The notes under the pieces were generated by a model, which had not been told where the DNA came from, ran no database searches, and saw nothing but the letters and a program-made list of their open reading frames with translations. From Clostridium cavendishii DSM 21758 (GTDB lineage Bacteria > Bacillota > Clostridia > Clostridiales > Clostridiaceae), in the NCBI RefSeq assembly GCF_900141845.1, contig NZ_FQZB01000016.1, forward strand, positions 1-64,000: a stretch of DNA of 64,000 nucleotides, given 5' to 3'. Numbering within the stretch: the stretch's first letter is position 1; every line of letters starts with the position of its first letter. A program made the translations under genes and the position numbers. This document shows positions 45,499 to 54,800 of the stretch, piece after piece.

Positions 45499-46929
45499 AT
45501 GAGAAATTTATACAGTACACCATTAAACTCAAGATACGCATCAAAAGAGATGAGCTACATATTTTCAGATGATATGAAATTTTCTACTTGGAGAAAGCTT
45601 TGGGTAGCATTAGCAGAATGTGAAAAAGAATTAGGATTAAATATAACTGAAGAGCAAATAAATGAGCTAAAAGAACATATTTATGATATAAATTATGATG
45701 AAGCTACAAAAAAAGAAAAAGAAGTCAGACATGATGTTATGAGTCATGTATATGCTTATGGTCTTCAATGTAAAACGGCTAAGGGTATAATACATTTAGG
45801 TGCAACTTCGTGTTATGTAGGTGATAATACAGATATTATTATAATGAGAGAAGGCTTATTATTAATAAAGAAAAAATTAATAAACACAATAAATCTTTTA
45901 AAAGAATTTGCATTAAAATATAAAGATATGCCATGCTTGGGCTTCACTCACTTCCAACCTGCTCAATTAACAACAGTAGGTAAGAGGGCTACATTGTGGA
46001 TTCAAGATTTAGTTATGGACTTTGAGAATTTAGAACATACTATAGATACTTTAAAATTATTAGGTGTTAAAGGAACAACAGGAACACAAGCGAGCTTTAT
46101 GAATCTATTTGAAGATGATGAGGAAAAGGTGAAAGAACTAGACCATATGGTAGCTAAGAAAATGAAATTTGAAAAAAGCTATGGAGTTACAGGTCAAACT
46201 TATCCAAGAAAATTAGATTCAATAGTATTAAATAGATTATCAGAAATAGCACAAAGTGCTTATAAATTTTCAAATGATTTAAGATTACTTCAAAGTATGA
46301 AAGAAGTTGAAGAACCATTTGAAAAAAATCAAATAGGCTCATCAGCTATGGCATACAAGAGAAATCCTATGAGAAGTGAAAGAATGGGTTCACTTGCAAG
46401 GTATGTTATTGTAGATGCATTAAATCCAGCAATAACAGCTTCAACACAATGGTTTGAAAGAACATTAGATGATTCTGCGAATAAAAGAATAGCAGTAGCA
46501 GAAGCTTTCTTAGCATTAGATGGAGTTCTTAATCTTTACATGAACATAGCAGAAAATATGGTAGTTTACGAAAAGGTAATAAAAGCTCATGTATTAAATG
46601 AACTTCCATTTATGGCTACAGAAAATATAATGATGGAAGCTGTAAAAAGGGGTGGAGATAGACAAGAACTACATGAAAGTATAAGAGTTCATTCAATGGC
46701 TGCAGCTCAAAGAGTAAAAGGTGAAGGTCTAAATAATGATTTGATAGATAGAATAATATCAGATGATAGTTTCAAATTATCTAAAGAAGAAATAATTAAT
46801 ATAATAGATCCAGTTAAATTTGTAGGAAGAGCTCCAAGTCAAGTAGTAGAATTTATAAATGAATATGTAAATCCAATACTTGAACAAAATAAAGATTTAT
46901 TAGGAGAAAAAGCTGAAATATCAGTTTAA
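45499..46929 (+). CDS. purB: adenylosuccinate lyase
   Basis: A 476-residue fumarase/aspartase-superfamily lyase that acts twice in purine synthesis. HLGATSCYVGDNTD, GFTHFQPAQLTTVGKR, and the signature loop GSSAMAYKRNPMRSE are complete. GGAGG precedes the start. A weak promoter (CTGACT 45420, TATAAT 45444) lies upstream. It is not in a pur operon here. Confidence 0.96.
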   Translation: MRNLYSTPLNSRYASKEMSYIFSDDMKFSTWRKLWVALAECEKELGLNITEEQINELKEHIYDINYDEATKKEKEVRHDVMSHVYAYGLQCKTAKGIIHLGATSCYVGDNTDIIIMREGLLLIKKKLINTINLLKEFALKYKDMPCLGFTHFQPAQLTTVGKRATLWIQDLVMDFENLEHTIDTLKLLGVKGTTGTQASFMNLFEDDEEKVKELDHMVAKKMKFEKSYGVTGQTYPRKLDSIVLNRLSEIAQSAYKFSNDLRLLQSMKEVEEPFEKNQIGSSAMAYKRNPMRSERMGSLARYVIVDALNPAITASTQWFERTLDDSANKRIAVAEAFLALDGVLNLYMNIAENMVVYEKVIKAHVLNELPFMATENIMMEAVKRGGDRQELHESIRVHSMAAAQRVKGEGLNNDLIDRIISDDSFKLSKEEIINIIDPVKFVGRAPSQVVEFINEYVNPILEQNKDLLGEKAEISV

Positions 46930-46937
46930 TAAAATAC

Positions 46938-46962
46938 TGGAGGGATTAGTTCCCTCCATATT
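46938..46962 (+). terminator. hairpin after purB
   Basis: TGGAGGGA (46938-46945) and TCCCTCCA (46951-46958) form an 8-bp stem, followed only by TATTTG. Confidence 0.65.
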
Positions 46963-46996
46963 TGACATAATAAAAAAATAAAAATATAAAAAAAAG

Positions 46997-47025
46997 TTGA
47001 CATTGGGTATTTTAGTAAGTATAAT
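46997..47025 (+). promoter_or_regulatory. consensus promoter of tRNA-Leu
   Basis: TTGACA (46997-47002) and TATAAT (47020-47025) with a 17-nt spacer, 46 nt before the tRNA. Confidence 0.85.
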
Positions 47026-47070
47026 AAAAAATGTCGATAGAGACAGCCTATAGGTTGATCTTAGGATTAT

Positions 47071-47157
47071 GCCGATGTGGTGGAATTGGCAGACGCAACG
47101 GACTCAAAATCCGTCGGTAGCAATACCGTGCGGGTTCGATTCCCGCCATCGGCACCA
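47071..47157 (+). tRNA. tRNA-Leu (CAA anticodon)
   Basis: An 87-nt class II tRNA with encoded CCA. The acceptor arms GCCGATG and CATCGGC pair, the anticodon loop CTCAAAA gives CAA, a long variable arm (TCGGTAGCAATACCG) marks a leucine or serine type, and the T loop is GGTTCGATTCC. It reads UUG codons. Confidence 0.97.
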
Positions 47158-47167
47158 TAAATATAAA

Positions 47168-47206
47168 AAAGCACTTTAGAATATTTTTCTAAGGTGCTTT
47201 TTTATA
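47168..47206 (+). terminator. tRNA-Leu terminator
   Basis: AAAGCACTTTAGAA pairs with TTCTAAGGTGCTTT (one G-U), followed by T residues. Confidence 0.85.
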
Positions 47207-47350
47207 TTGAAATTAATAATATATATGAGTATTGTTATAAAAAATGACGTTTAAATAGTCTATTTGATTGTAAAATTATATAGTGATTTTAACATTATTC
47301 CAATTGAGTGTTATAATTACATAATAATCAATTGATAAGGGGGATTTTAA

Positions 47351-47998
47351 ATGAAACATAAAGTAATTAGTGTATTATTAAGTGGATTAATAGTGTTTAG
47401 TTTTATAGGATGTGGAAATAGTCAAGCATCGTCTAAGAGTGTAAATGATGGTTCAACTAAGAAAGAAGAGAGCAAAGATAAAGAAAATGAGAAAACTGTT
47501 GATGGTGTTAAGTTTGCTATAGGAAAAATATCTAAGGAAGAAATAAAAGGTGACATGAACTCTGATGGGAAAATCAATAAAGAGAGTGGAGAATATTTTC
47601 AATCAGGATTAGATATTAAAAAAGCTATAGATTATGAATATGTTGTTGTAAATGTAAAAGTGGAAAATACTACAGATAAAGTGGTTAAGTTATTTCAAAC
47701 TGGATGGAATGCAACAATGAAGGATGGATATGAGCTAAAAGATATAAAGGTAAATGATAAGCTAAATAATGAAGAAGTGCCTTCTAAGTATTCTTTTGAT
47801 GCACAAGTAAAAATAGTAGTTGAGAAAAAATTAAATGCTGGAGAAATTAAATTGAAATACAATCTAAAAGATTATAGCAATCTTGGAAAAGCAATGCAAG
47901 AAGCTATGAATGGTGCAACAAAGGAAGATGTCAAAAAGAAATATCCGGAATTATACAAAGATAATTACGTCGATTTTGGAACTATAAAAATTCAATAA
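47351..47998 (+). CDS. lipoprotein with DUF4352-like beta domain
   Basis: A 215-residue protein. LIVFSFIGC is a lipobox with the lipid cysteine at C21. A Ser/Lys-rich linker follows, then a beta-rich domain (VVNVKVENTTDKVVKLFQTGWNATMKDGYEL) like the immunoglobulin-like DUF4352/telokin group. It should sit on the outer membrane face. The role is unknown. A strong hairpin follows the stop. Confidence 0.7.
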   Translation: MKHKVISVLLSGLIVFSFIGCGNSQASSKSVNDGSTKKEESKDKENEKTVDGVKFAIGKISKEEIKGDMNSDGKINKESGEYFQSGLDIKKAIDYEYVVVNVKVENTTDKVVKLFQTGWNATMKDGYELKDIKVNDKLNNEEVPSKYSFDAQVKIVVEKKLNAGEIKLKYNLKDYSNLGKAMQEAMNGATKEDVKKKYPELYKDNYVDFGTIKIQ

Positions 47999-48012
47999 TA
48001 TATTAAAACCGA

Positions 48013-48066
48013 ATCACCAAATTAAGAAGAAATAAAATTTTGTTTCTTCTTAACTTGGTATTACTT
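48013..48066 (+). terminator. lipoprotein gene terminator
   Basis: TTAAGAAGAAA and TTTCTTCTTAA pair around TAAAATTTTG, extended by ACCAA/TTGGT outside, then TATTACTTTTTT. Confidence 0.75.
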
Positions 48067-48200
48067 TTTTAAAGTTAGTTTACATAAGTTTTGAGAAAAT
48101 CTTATAAATTGTAATTTTTTTATATATAATAAATAACTGAAAATTGAATCATAAGCTAATTTTAGATATTTAAAGTTACTAATATTAAGTTAGAATGTTA

Positions 48201-48229
48201 TATAATTAACGATAATGACAATTAGTATC
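48201..48229 (+). promoter_or_regulatory. Fur-box-like site behind a TATAAT box
   Basis: GATAATGACAATTAGTATC (48211-48229) matches 16 of 19 positions of the Fur consensus GATAATGATAATCATTATC and lies just after TATAAT (48201-48206). Iron control of the Fe-S scaffold/GGGtGRT operon would make biological sense. The site is about 300 nt before the first gene. Confidence 0.5.
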
Positions 48230-48376
48230 AAGTAAAATAAAGTATCAATTATAATAAAATTTTACAATTTATAGGTGATAGAATAAATTAAAAGAAGAAA
48301 TTTCAAAACAAAAATTAGTAATTACAGCATTTACAATAAAAAAAGTGAAAAAATTAGAATTTTTTTTAGAAATATA

Positions 48377-48532
48377 TTGTTAGTCGTCCAGACATTTGCT
48401 AGAATATACATGGGGTAGTTAAAATATTAACCCACTGGGGCAAATAAGACCCCACAATAGATGATTATAAGTCATAAAATTGGACAAGGTTTAATTTTAT
48501 GAAGTAATTTTTAGGGAGGAGCAATATTTAGT
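48377..48532 (+). promoter_or_regulatory. second promoter and structured leader of the GGGtGRT operon
   Basis: TTGTTA (48377-48382) and TAGAAT (48400-48405) are 17 nt apart. The leader of about 120 nt starts with two G/C-rich stems, GGG..TTAA-AATA-TTAACCC and TGGGG-CAAATAAGA-CCCCA (ending 48455), which stand out in this AT-rich spacer. No T run follows, so it is not a simple terminator. It may be an RNA control element. No gene is present in 47999-48532. Confidence 0.45.
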
Positions 48533-49225
48533 ATGATGTATTCAAGAGAAGTTGAAGAAATGTGTGTAATTGCTAAAGGACCAAATCACGGTTCAGCACC
48601 AATACCAGTAGAAGGTAGATGGGTACAGTCTAAAGAAGTAAAAGATATTTCAGGATTAACTCACGGAGTGGGCTGGTGTGCACCACAACAAGGAGCTTGT
48701 AAATTAACTTTAAACGTAAAAGATGGGGTTATACAAGAAGCTCTAGTTGAAACTATAGGATGTTCAGGTATGACTCACTCAGCTGCTATGGCATCTGAAA
48801 TATTACCAGGAAAGACTATATTAGAAGCTTTAAACACAGACTTAGTTTGTGATGCTATAAACACTGCAATGAGAGAATTATTCCTTCAAATAGTATACGG
48901 AAGAACTCAAACTGCATTCTCAGAAGGCGGACTTCCAATAGGAGCTGGTCTTGAAGATTTAGGAAAAGGACTTAGAAGCCAAGTTGGTACTATGTACGGA
49001 ACTTTAGCTAAAGGACCTAGATATTTAGAAATGGCAGAAGGATATGTAACTAAAGTTGCTTTAGACAATGATGATCAAATCACTGGTTACAAATTCGTTC
49101 ACCTAGGTAAAATGATGGAAATGGTAGCTAAAGGAATGGATGCTAATGAAGCTTTAGAAAAAGCATCAGGACAATACGGAAGAGTTGACGATGCTGCTAA
49201 ACTTTTAGATCCAAGACACGCTTAA
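48533..49225 (+). CDS. Fe-S cluster assembly scaffold-like protein (NifU-like), GGGtGRT partner
   Basis: A 230-residue protein with a NifU/IscU-like core. HGVGWCAPQQGACKL, ETIGCSGMTHSAAMASEIL and LVCDAINTAMRELF carry the three cysteines where IscU-type scaffolds bind a cluster. The C-terminal part is specific to the group found beside GGGtGRT genes. ATG ATG gives two possible starts three bases apart; GGGAGGAG lies upstream. Codon use is of the highly expressed type (many C-ending codons). GGGtGRT follows 28 nt later. Confidence 0.88.
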   Translation: MMYSREVEEMCVIAKGPNHGSAPIPVEGRWVQSKEVKDISGLTHGVGWCAPQQGACKLTLNVKDGVIQEALVETIGCSGMTHSAAMASEILPGKTILEALNTDLVCDAINTAMRELFLQIVYGRTQTAFSEGGLPIGAGLEDLGKGLRSQVGTMYGTLAKGPRYLEMAEGYVTKVALDNDDQITGYKFVHLGKMMEMVAKGMDANEALEKASGQYGRVDDAAKLLDPRHA

Positions 49226-49253
49226 TTTTTAATATTGAAGGAGGAGAAGAATA

Positions 49254-50255
49254 ATGCCATTATTTGAAAGTTATGAAAGAAGAATAGATCAAATTACTCC
49301 TGTACTTGCTAAGTACGGAATTGCTTCAATAGAAGAAGCTAGAAAAGTAACTCAAGATTTAGGAATAGATGTTTACGAAATCGTAAAATCAACTCAACCA
49401 ATAGCATTTGAAAACGCTATGTGGGCTTACATCCTAGGAGCTGCTATAGCAGTTAAAAAAGGATGTCACAAAGCTGCTGAAGCTGCTGAAGCAATCGGAG
49501 AAGGATTACAAGCTTTCTGTATCCCTGGATCAGTTGCAGATGACAGAAAAGTTGGTTTAGGACATGGAAACTTAGGAGCTATGCTTTTAAGAGAAGAAAC
49601 TAAATGTTTCGCATTCTTAGCTGGACATGAAAGCTTTGCTGCTGCTGAAGGAGCTATCAAAATAGCTGAAAAAGCAAACAAAGTAAGAAAAGAGCCATTA
49701 AGAGTTATATTAAACGGTCTTGGAAAAGATGCTGCAATGATAATCTCAAGAATCAATGGATTTACTTATGTTCAAACTAAGTTTGATTATTTCACAGGAA
49801 AATTAGAAATAGTTAAAGAAACTCCATACTCAAACGGTCCAAGAGCTGCAGTTAAATGCTACGGTTCAGACGATGTTAGAGAAGGTGTTGCTATAATGCA
49901 TCATGAAGGTGTTGATGTATCAATCACTGGTAACTCAACTAACCCTACAAGATTCCAACACCCAGTTGCTGGAACATACAAAAAAGAAATGGTTGAACTA
50001 GGAAAGAAATACTTCTCAGTTGCATCAGGTGGTGGTACTGGAAGAACTCTTCACCCAGATAACATGGCAGCAGGTCCAGCTTCTTACGGTATGACAGATA
50101 CTATGGGAAGAATGCACTCAGATGCTCAATTCGCAGGATCTTCATCAGTTCCAGCTCACGTTGAAATGATGGGTCTTATCGGAATGGGTAACAACCCAAT
50201 GGTTGGTGCTACAGTTGCTGTTGCAGTTGCTATAGAAGAAGCAATGAACAAGTAG
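49254..50255 (+). CDS. GGGtGRT protein
   Basis: A 333-residue member of the family named after its motif, here SGGGTGRTLHPDNM near residue 260. It is an anaerobe protein always next to a NifU-like scaffold, thought to be Fe-S-related; its reaction is not established. AGGAGGAG precedes the start. Codon use points to high expression. Its last 24 codons (from GNNPMVGATVAVAVAIEEAMNK back) are repeated at 58654-58723: an integrative element has inserted here but restored the reading frame and the stop. Confidence 0.93.
   Translation: MPLFESYERRIDQITPVLAKYGIASIEEARKVTQDLGIDVYEIVKSTQPIAFENAMWAYILGAAIAVKKGCHKAAEAAEAIGEGLQAFCIPGSVADDRKVGLGHGNLGAMLLREETKCFAFLAGHESFAAAEGAIKIAEKANKVRKEPLRVILNGLGKDAAMIISRINGFTYVQTKFDYFTGKLEIVKETPYSNGPRAAVKCYGSDDVREGVAIMHHEGVDVSITGNSTNPTRFQHPVAGTYKKEMVELGKKYFSVASGGGTGRTLHPDNMAAGPASYGMTDTMGRMHSDAQFAGSSSVPAHVEMMGLIGMGNNPMVGATVAVAVAIEEAMNK
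50182..50251. repeat. attL: 70-bp direct repeat, left end of the integrative element
   Basis: Bases 50182-50251 are identical to 58654-58723. This copy is the 3' end of the GGGtGRT gene. An integrase gene lies 100 nt inside. The identity stops at both ends at once, so the repeat length is exact. Confidence 0.9.
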
Positions 50256-50286
50256 TAATATCAACGCTTAAAACACAAAAAATACG

Positions 50287-50331
50287 ACACACATTATTTT
50301 ATAGAAATATAGAGTAATGTGTGTTTTTTTA
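50287..50331 (+). terminator. terminator behind the GGGtGRT gene, inside the element
   Basis: ACACACATTA (50287-50296) and TAATGTGTGT (50315-50324), then a T run. The element brings a new terminator for the target gene; the probable old one is at 58855. Confidence 0.85.
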
Positions 50332-50352
50332 TACACAAAAAAGGAGGTAAAA

Positions 50353-51285
50353 ATGAGAAAAAAATTAAAGTTAAATCAACAAACTAAAAAGATATTTTCA
50401 GATGGGTTTGAAGAGTTCATTTTAAGTAAAAGGGCTATGAATTTAAGACCTCATTCAATTAATCATTATATGGAAAGTTACAAGACTATGGAAAAGTACA
50501 TTGATGTTAATATACCAATAGAAAATATTGATAAAAGTTTTATAGATAATTATGTAATTGCATTAACAAAAAGAGATTTGAAAACTCAAACTATACATTC
50601 ATACGTTAGGGATTTGAAAACAATACTTTATTATTTTATGAAACTTGATTATATGAAAACTTTTAAGATTACCTTACCAAAGGTTGATAAAGTTCCAATT
50701 GAAACTTATTCAGATGCAGAGTTGAGGATTTTATTAAAAAAGCCAAATATAAAAACTTGTAGTTTTGTAGAAATTCGTGACTGGACATTAATTAACTTCA
50801 TTTTAAGTACAGGAGTAAGACTTAATAGTTTTATAAACATAAGAGTTAAGGATATAGATTTTGAAAATAATGTTGTTTATGTAAATACAACTAAGAATAG
50901 AAAACCATTAATAATACCTTTAAATGAAATAATAGTTAAGATTTTAAAGGACTATCTAAGAATAAGACAATATCAAAATACAGAAGACTATTTGTTTTGC
51001 ACAGTATATGGTGACCAAATGAATAAAAGGTCAGTCAATAGTAGTTTAAATAACTACAATTCTAATAGAGGAATAACCAAAACTGGAATACACCGCTATA
51101 GACATACTTTTGCTAAGAAGTGGATACTTGCAGGTGGTTCGGTTACTGTATTGCAAAAAATTTTAGGTCATTCTTCTTTAAATATTACTGAAAATTATAT
51201 CAATTTATTAGTAGAAGATTTAAAGAAAGATATTAATCAATTTAATATATTACAAGAATTTAATAAAACTCATATAAAGTTATAA
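50353..51285 (+). CDS. tyrosine recombinase/integrase of the element
   Basis: A 310-residue phage-type integrase. The N-terminal SAM-like DNA-binding domain (FEEFILSKRAMNLRPHSINHYMESYK) is followed by the catalytic domain with Arg in STGVRLNSF, HRYRHTFAKKW (H-x-x-R), GHSS and nucleophile Tyr in TENYINL. ATG 50353 has AAGGAGG 5 nt upstream; an earlier GTG frame start crosses the terminator. The C-terminal tail is short. It should recombine the 70-bp repeats. Confidence 0.93.
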   Translation: MRKKLKLNQQTKKIFSDGFEEFILSKRAMNLRPHSINHYMESYKTMEKYIDVNIPIENIDKSFIDNYVIALTKRDLKTQTIHSYVRDLKTILYYFMKLDYMKTFKITLPKVDKVPIETYSDAELRILLKKPNIKTCSFVEIRDWTLINFILSTGVRLNSFINIRVKDIDFENNVVYVNTTKNRKPLIIPLNEIIVKILKDYLRIRQYQNTEDYLFCTVYGDQMNKRSVNSSLNNYNSNRGITKTGIHRYRHTFAKKWILAGGSVTVLQKILGHSSLNITENYINLLVEDLKKDINQFNILQEFNKTHIKL

Positions 51286-51291
51286 AAAAAT

Positions 51292-51321
51292 GGTGTTGAG
51301 GTACGGGAATACCTTAACACC
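51292..51321 (+). terminator. hairpin after the integrase
   Basis: GGTGTTGAGGTA (51292-51303) and TACCTTAACACC (51310-51321) pair over 12 bases with one G-U and a 6-nt loop. There is no T run; it may end or protect the integrase transcript. Confidence 0.6.
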
Positions 51322-51389
51322 GTTACAAGACCCATAGAAAACCCATAACAATTTAATATAGAAAATCTTGTACTTACTATTATAAATCT

Positions 51390-51760
51390 ATTTTATAGTG
51401 GTTTCAAGTAGTTGTTTATGCACTATAGCAACTTTAAATAATTATAGTGGTGTGGTAGAGCCGATGCATAAAGTCTATTGGGTTATATTTAATTACTCTA
51501 CTTATTAGATATACTCCTTAACAAGGTACATCTGACTTGTATATAAATTAGATGGGTGTAAGGGAAATGCCATATTTGTGGGGGATTTAAAGTAATAATA
51601 GACAAGTTATAGGGCAACATTTTATAGTTTGGTAAAGCTTTAAATACAAGTAGAGTATTAAACGAGCGATACAATTCAATAAACTCAATAATAGAATCCT
51701 AGGTGTAAAAACTTAGGGTTAACTATATCACTTGCAACGTGTCCACAATTCCTCAATAAT
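51390..51760 (+). ncRNA. candidate structured non-coding RNA
   Basis: The 538-nt spacer between integrase and next gene has no ORF but is less AT-rich than other spacers and holds several stems: CACTATA/TATAGTG (51421-51449), GTAGAG/CTCTAC closing 51455-51501, ACAAG/CTTGT near 51520-51540, and CCTAGGT/ACTTAGG (51698-51717). G-rich single strands (GATGGGTGTAAGGG, GTGGGGGA) lie between them. I do not recognise a known family. Strand is assumed from its neighbours. Confidence 0.35.
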
Positions 51761-51824
51761 ACTTTTAAAAGCAACAAAGTCAACAATAATTTAAAATAAA
51801 TTAATTAAAAAGGGAGAGAGAAAA

Positions 51825-52340
51825 ATGAAAAAAGTATCATTAAAAAAGATAATCATAGGATTATTAGTTACTACAGGCACTATAGGAGGTGGAGCAGTAG
51901 TATATAACCAAGCTACAACACCTAAACCGACTGAAAACAAAGTACAAGTGGCTGAATCTAAAAAAGAAGAATCTAAGGAGGTTTCAAAGATGGAAAATCA
52001 AGAAGTAAAAAAATCAGATTCTAAAGAGGAAATTAAACAAGCAGAGGTTAAGCAAGAACAAGTAAAGAAAGAAAATGTAATTAATAACTTTGAATATTCA
52101 AATGTTCGAGTAGAAGATAACCACGCTTTAATGGCTATAACTAATAATAATGCAGATAGTTTCAATAAAGTGTATATCCAATGGGAGGTTTTAAGAAATG
52201 GAGAAAAAATATGCAATGGCTTCGATTGGTATCAAAAACAATGTAAGCAAGGAGATATATTTGAATTAAAAGCTTATCTTGCATTAGCTGACACAAAAGG
52301 AATAAGCATTAAAATGACAAATATACAAGGGTTTAAATAA
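51825..52340 (+). CDS. exported or membrane-anchored protein of unknown function
   Basis: A 171-residue protein. A signal or anchor helix (IIIGLLVTTGTIGGGAVVY) follows a basic start. Residues about 40-85 are a Lys/Glu/Gln-rich charged linker, then a small beta-type domain (NVRVEDNHALMAITNNNADSFNKVYIQWEVLRNGEKICNG) of FxLYD-like character. AGGGAGAGAG precedes the start. It is the first cargo gene after the integrase; no family is recognised with confidence. Confidence 0.6.
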   Translation: MKKVSLKKIIIGLLVTTGTIGGGAVVYNQATTPKPTENKVQVAESKKEESKEVSKMENQEVKKSDSKEEIKQAEVKQEQVKKENVINNFEYSNVRVEDNHALMAITNNNADSFNKVYIQWEVLRNGEKICNGFDWYQKQCKQGDIFELKAYLALADTKGISIKMTNIQGFK

Positions 52341-52350
52341 TATTTGAATT

Positions 52351-52380
52351 AGGAGAAGTGTAGACTTCTCCTTTTTATTA
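52351..52380 (+). terminator. terminator, first of three tandem hairpins
   Basis: AGGAGAAGT (52351-52359) and ACTTCTCCT (52364-52372), then TTTTATT. Two more stems follow: AGCCTAGTT/AACTAGGCT (52396-52418) and AGGTATGGA/TCCATACCT (about 52514-52545). They fill the spacer before the IS remnant. Confidence 0.8.
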
Positions 52381-52622
52381 GATAAGTTTGAACAGAGCCT
52401 AGTTAAATGAACTAGGCTTGTATTATTTTACCTGCAATGTCTATACTAAAAAGTTTTTATATGAGTGTGTGAAGGCTTTTCTGTAAATAGCTTTTTATGA
52501 TAATTATTTTATAGGTATGGAGTTTATGAAATAGCATCCATACCTTAATTTTAATATAGTAAATAATAAAGAGCATGTCAATAACACCCTATAAAAGGGT
52601 ATATTTTTTGGTTGCTACACTA

Positions 52623-53735
52623 TTAGTTATCTAACCTATCTTCAAACATTATAGACAACTCTCCATAGACTTTACCCCAGTTACGAAGCGGTAAATTCCA
52701 TTTCTTTGTAGCTTCAAATGTAGCTAAATATAAAGCTTTAAGTAGTGCTGTATCACTTGGAAATACGCTTCTTTGACGGTTTAAACGTCGATAGCTACTA
52801 TTCAGACTTTCTATTGCATTAGTTGTGTAGATTACCTTTCTTACATCAGCAGAAAACTTAAATATAGGACTTATTACATCCCAGTTTATAGACCAACTTT
52901 TCATTGCATTCGGATAATGGCTTTGCCATTTCTCCGCAATTTCTACCATACGGTTATGACCAATCTCTTCTGAGGATGCATGATATATTGTCTTTAAATC
53001 ATTTGCAAATTCTTTCTTATCCTTATCTGCAACATATTTTAGAGTATTTCTAACTTGATGTACAATACAACGTTGATATTCATTTTTGGGAAATGCTACT
53101 GAAATTGACTCCTTAATACCTGTAAGGCCATCGGCACAAAGTATTAAAATATCTTTTACGCCCCTGTTTTTGAGCTCATTTAACACAGTAAGCCAATATT
53201 TACTGCTTTCATTTTGACCAATATTGATGCTTAAAACCTCTTTCTTACCATCTTCATTTATGCCAAGAATAACATATGCAGCAAGTTTCTTTATAACATG
53301 ATTGTCTCTAACGGAGAAATGTACAGCATCGATATAAACTATAGGATATACAGAGCAAAGAGGGCGCTGTTGCCAGTCTTCGATTTCAGGTAATAGTTTA
53401 TCCGTGATATCCGATACCATTCCTTCACTAACTTCAAATCCATATATATCTTCTATTTGTTCAGAGATTTGGCGTGTTGTAAGACCCTTAGCATACATAG
53501 AAATTATTTTATCTTCAATATTTGATATATCTTTTTGTCTCTTTTTTACTATTTTAGGTTCAAAGGAACTATCCCTATCTTGAGGCACATCTATTTCCAT
53601 CTCACCATATTTACTTCTCACAACCTTTGATTTCTTACCATTTCTTGAATTCAAATTATCGGTGCGCTCATATGGAGCGTAACCCAAATGGTTGTCCATT
53701 TCAGCTTCAAGCATAGTTTGTAGTGTTCCACCCAA
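52623..53735 (-). pseudogene. IS256-family transposase, 5'-truncated
   Basis: A 370-residue mutator-type transposase. The DDE core is present: YIDAVHFSVRD, ILCADGLTG and the C-terminal TTNAIESLNSSYRRLNRQRSVFP region. Full members have about 400 residues and begin 30-40 residues before LQTMLEAEMDNHLGY. Here the frame opens with TTG at 53735 just after a stop and a run of eight T on the coding strand, and no terminal inverted repeat is found upstream. The 3' side near 52572 (GAGCATGTCAATAACACCC) could be the surviving end. It lies between cargo genes of the island. Confidence 0.8.
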
Positions 53736-54066
53736 AAAAAACTAATATTCTTCCTTGTATTAAATCGCAAGTAAAATTAAACTTATTGTAAAAAATATAC
53801 ATAAATATATAGATAAATTAATTCGAATATAACTTTTTAATCATAGAATCACCTCTAGGTAGGATTATTACCCCATACGGGCGATTTTAAACCTATTTGT
53901 ATATAGAATAGAAGGCTTATATAAGAACCTTTAAAATTCCTCATACGACTTTATAGCTATATTCTTGCCTTAAAAAACTATAAAACTAAGAAAAGAAGCT
54001 ATCACTAACAGATTTAAATTCTATTAGAAGACAGCTCCAAATCATTAAAACATAATATTATATTTT
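53736..54066. other. 331-nt spacer without gene
   Basis: AT-rich. It holds the missing 5' side of the transposase, but no IS end or ORF of note is visible. Confidence 0.6.
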
Positions 54067-54411
54067 TTAATTATAGTAAAGAAATGCATCCTCAAAATCC
54101 GCTTTTGTCATATATAGTACCCCATCTCTAAATAATGATTTAGGGTATTTCCTTAATATGTCAGTTATTCGCATAGATTTTGTACCATAATTGCTGTCAA
54201 CTGTTTGTACAATTCCAGAAAAATAAACAACCTTAAGTCCTGCATTTTCAGCTAATTCACGAATAGGGGTAAGTGAATTAGATGAAGTTGCATACGTTGC
54301 TTGAATTCCATCCTTTTGAATTTCATTTGCTTTAACAGTTGTTGAATTAAATGTTAAAGCAGATACCAATAATGTACCTGTTAAAATTGATGTTAATAAG
54401 ATTTTTTTCAT
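54067..54411 (-). CDS. small exported protein with copper amine oxidase N-like segment
   Basis: A 114-residue protein with a clear signal peptide (KKILLTSILTGTLLVSALTF, ending near VKA). The mature part has LTPIRELAENAGLKVVYF, which resembles the repeat of copper amine oxidase N-terminal domains used in Clostridium surface proteins, and RITDILRKYPKSLFRDGVLYM. GGAGG lies before the start. The function is unknown. It is the only intact minus-strand gene in the island. Confidence 0.65.
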   Translation of the reverse strand: MKKILLTSILTGTLLVSALTFNSTTVKANEIQKDGIQATYATSSNSLTPIRELAENAGLKVVYFSGIVQTVDSNYGTKSMRITDILRKYPKSLFRDGVLYMTKADFEDAFLYYN

Positions 54412-54742
54412 TTTCTAATCCTCCATAAATTTATTTTGATTACATAAATAGAATATCATTGAACTTGTCTGATGTAAATATATTGAAGGGATACAAAAAA
54501 GTTACATAAAAGTTACAGAAAGGTTACATTGGAAAATCAAAAAAAAGTTTAAAGAAAAATTTATACAATTAATTTTAAAAACCTATTTTACATACATTTT
54601 ATTTATTAAAATAGATGCTATATATAAAAACCTTCAAAATCTTATGTATGCCTATTTACCAGGGGCAAAATAAAATGACAATTATCTAATAAGTACAAAT
54701 TACTTTACACTTCATTGCACAGATACTGGTATTACCCCAAGT

Positions 54743-54774
54743 AAAAAAGCGTAGAAATTCTACGCTTTTTTTAA
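54743..54774. terminator. strong bidirectional terminator
   Basis: AAAAAAGCGTAGAA and TTCTACGCTTTTTT are exact reverse complements with almost no loop, with T run and A run. No gene ends within 300 nt on either side, so it may belong to a lost gene. Confidence 0.8.
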
Positions 54775-54800
54775 TGTAACTAAAGATGTCTTACGTTACT

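Noticed and set aside
48013..48066. The long stem after the lipoprotein gene as a riboswitch
   Set aside because: It is a simple near-perfect hairpin with a T run directly behind a stop codon, so a terminator explains it.
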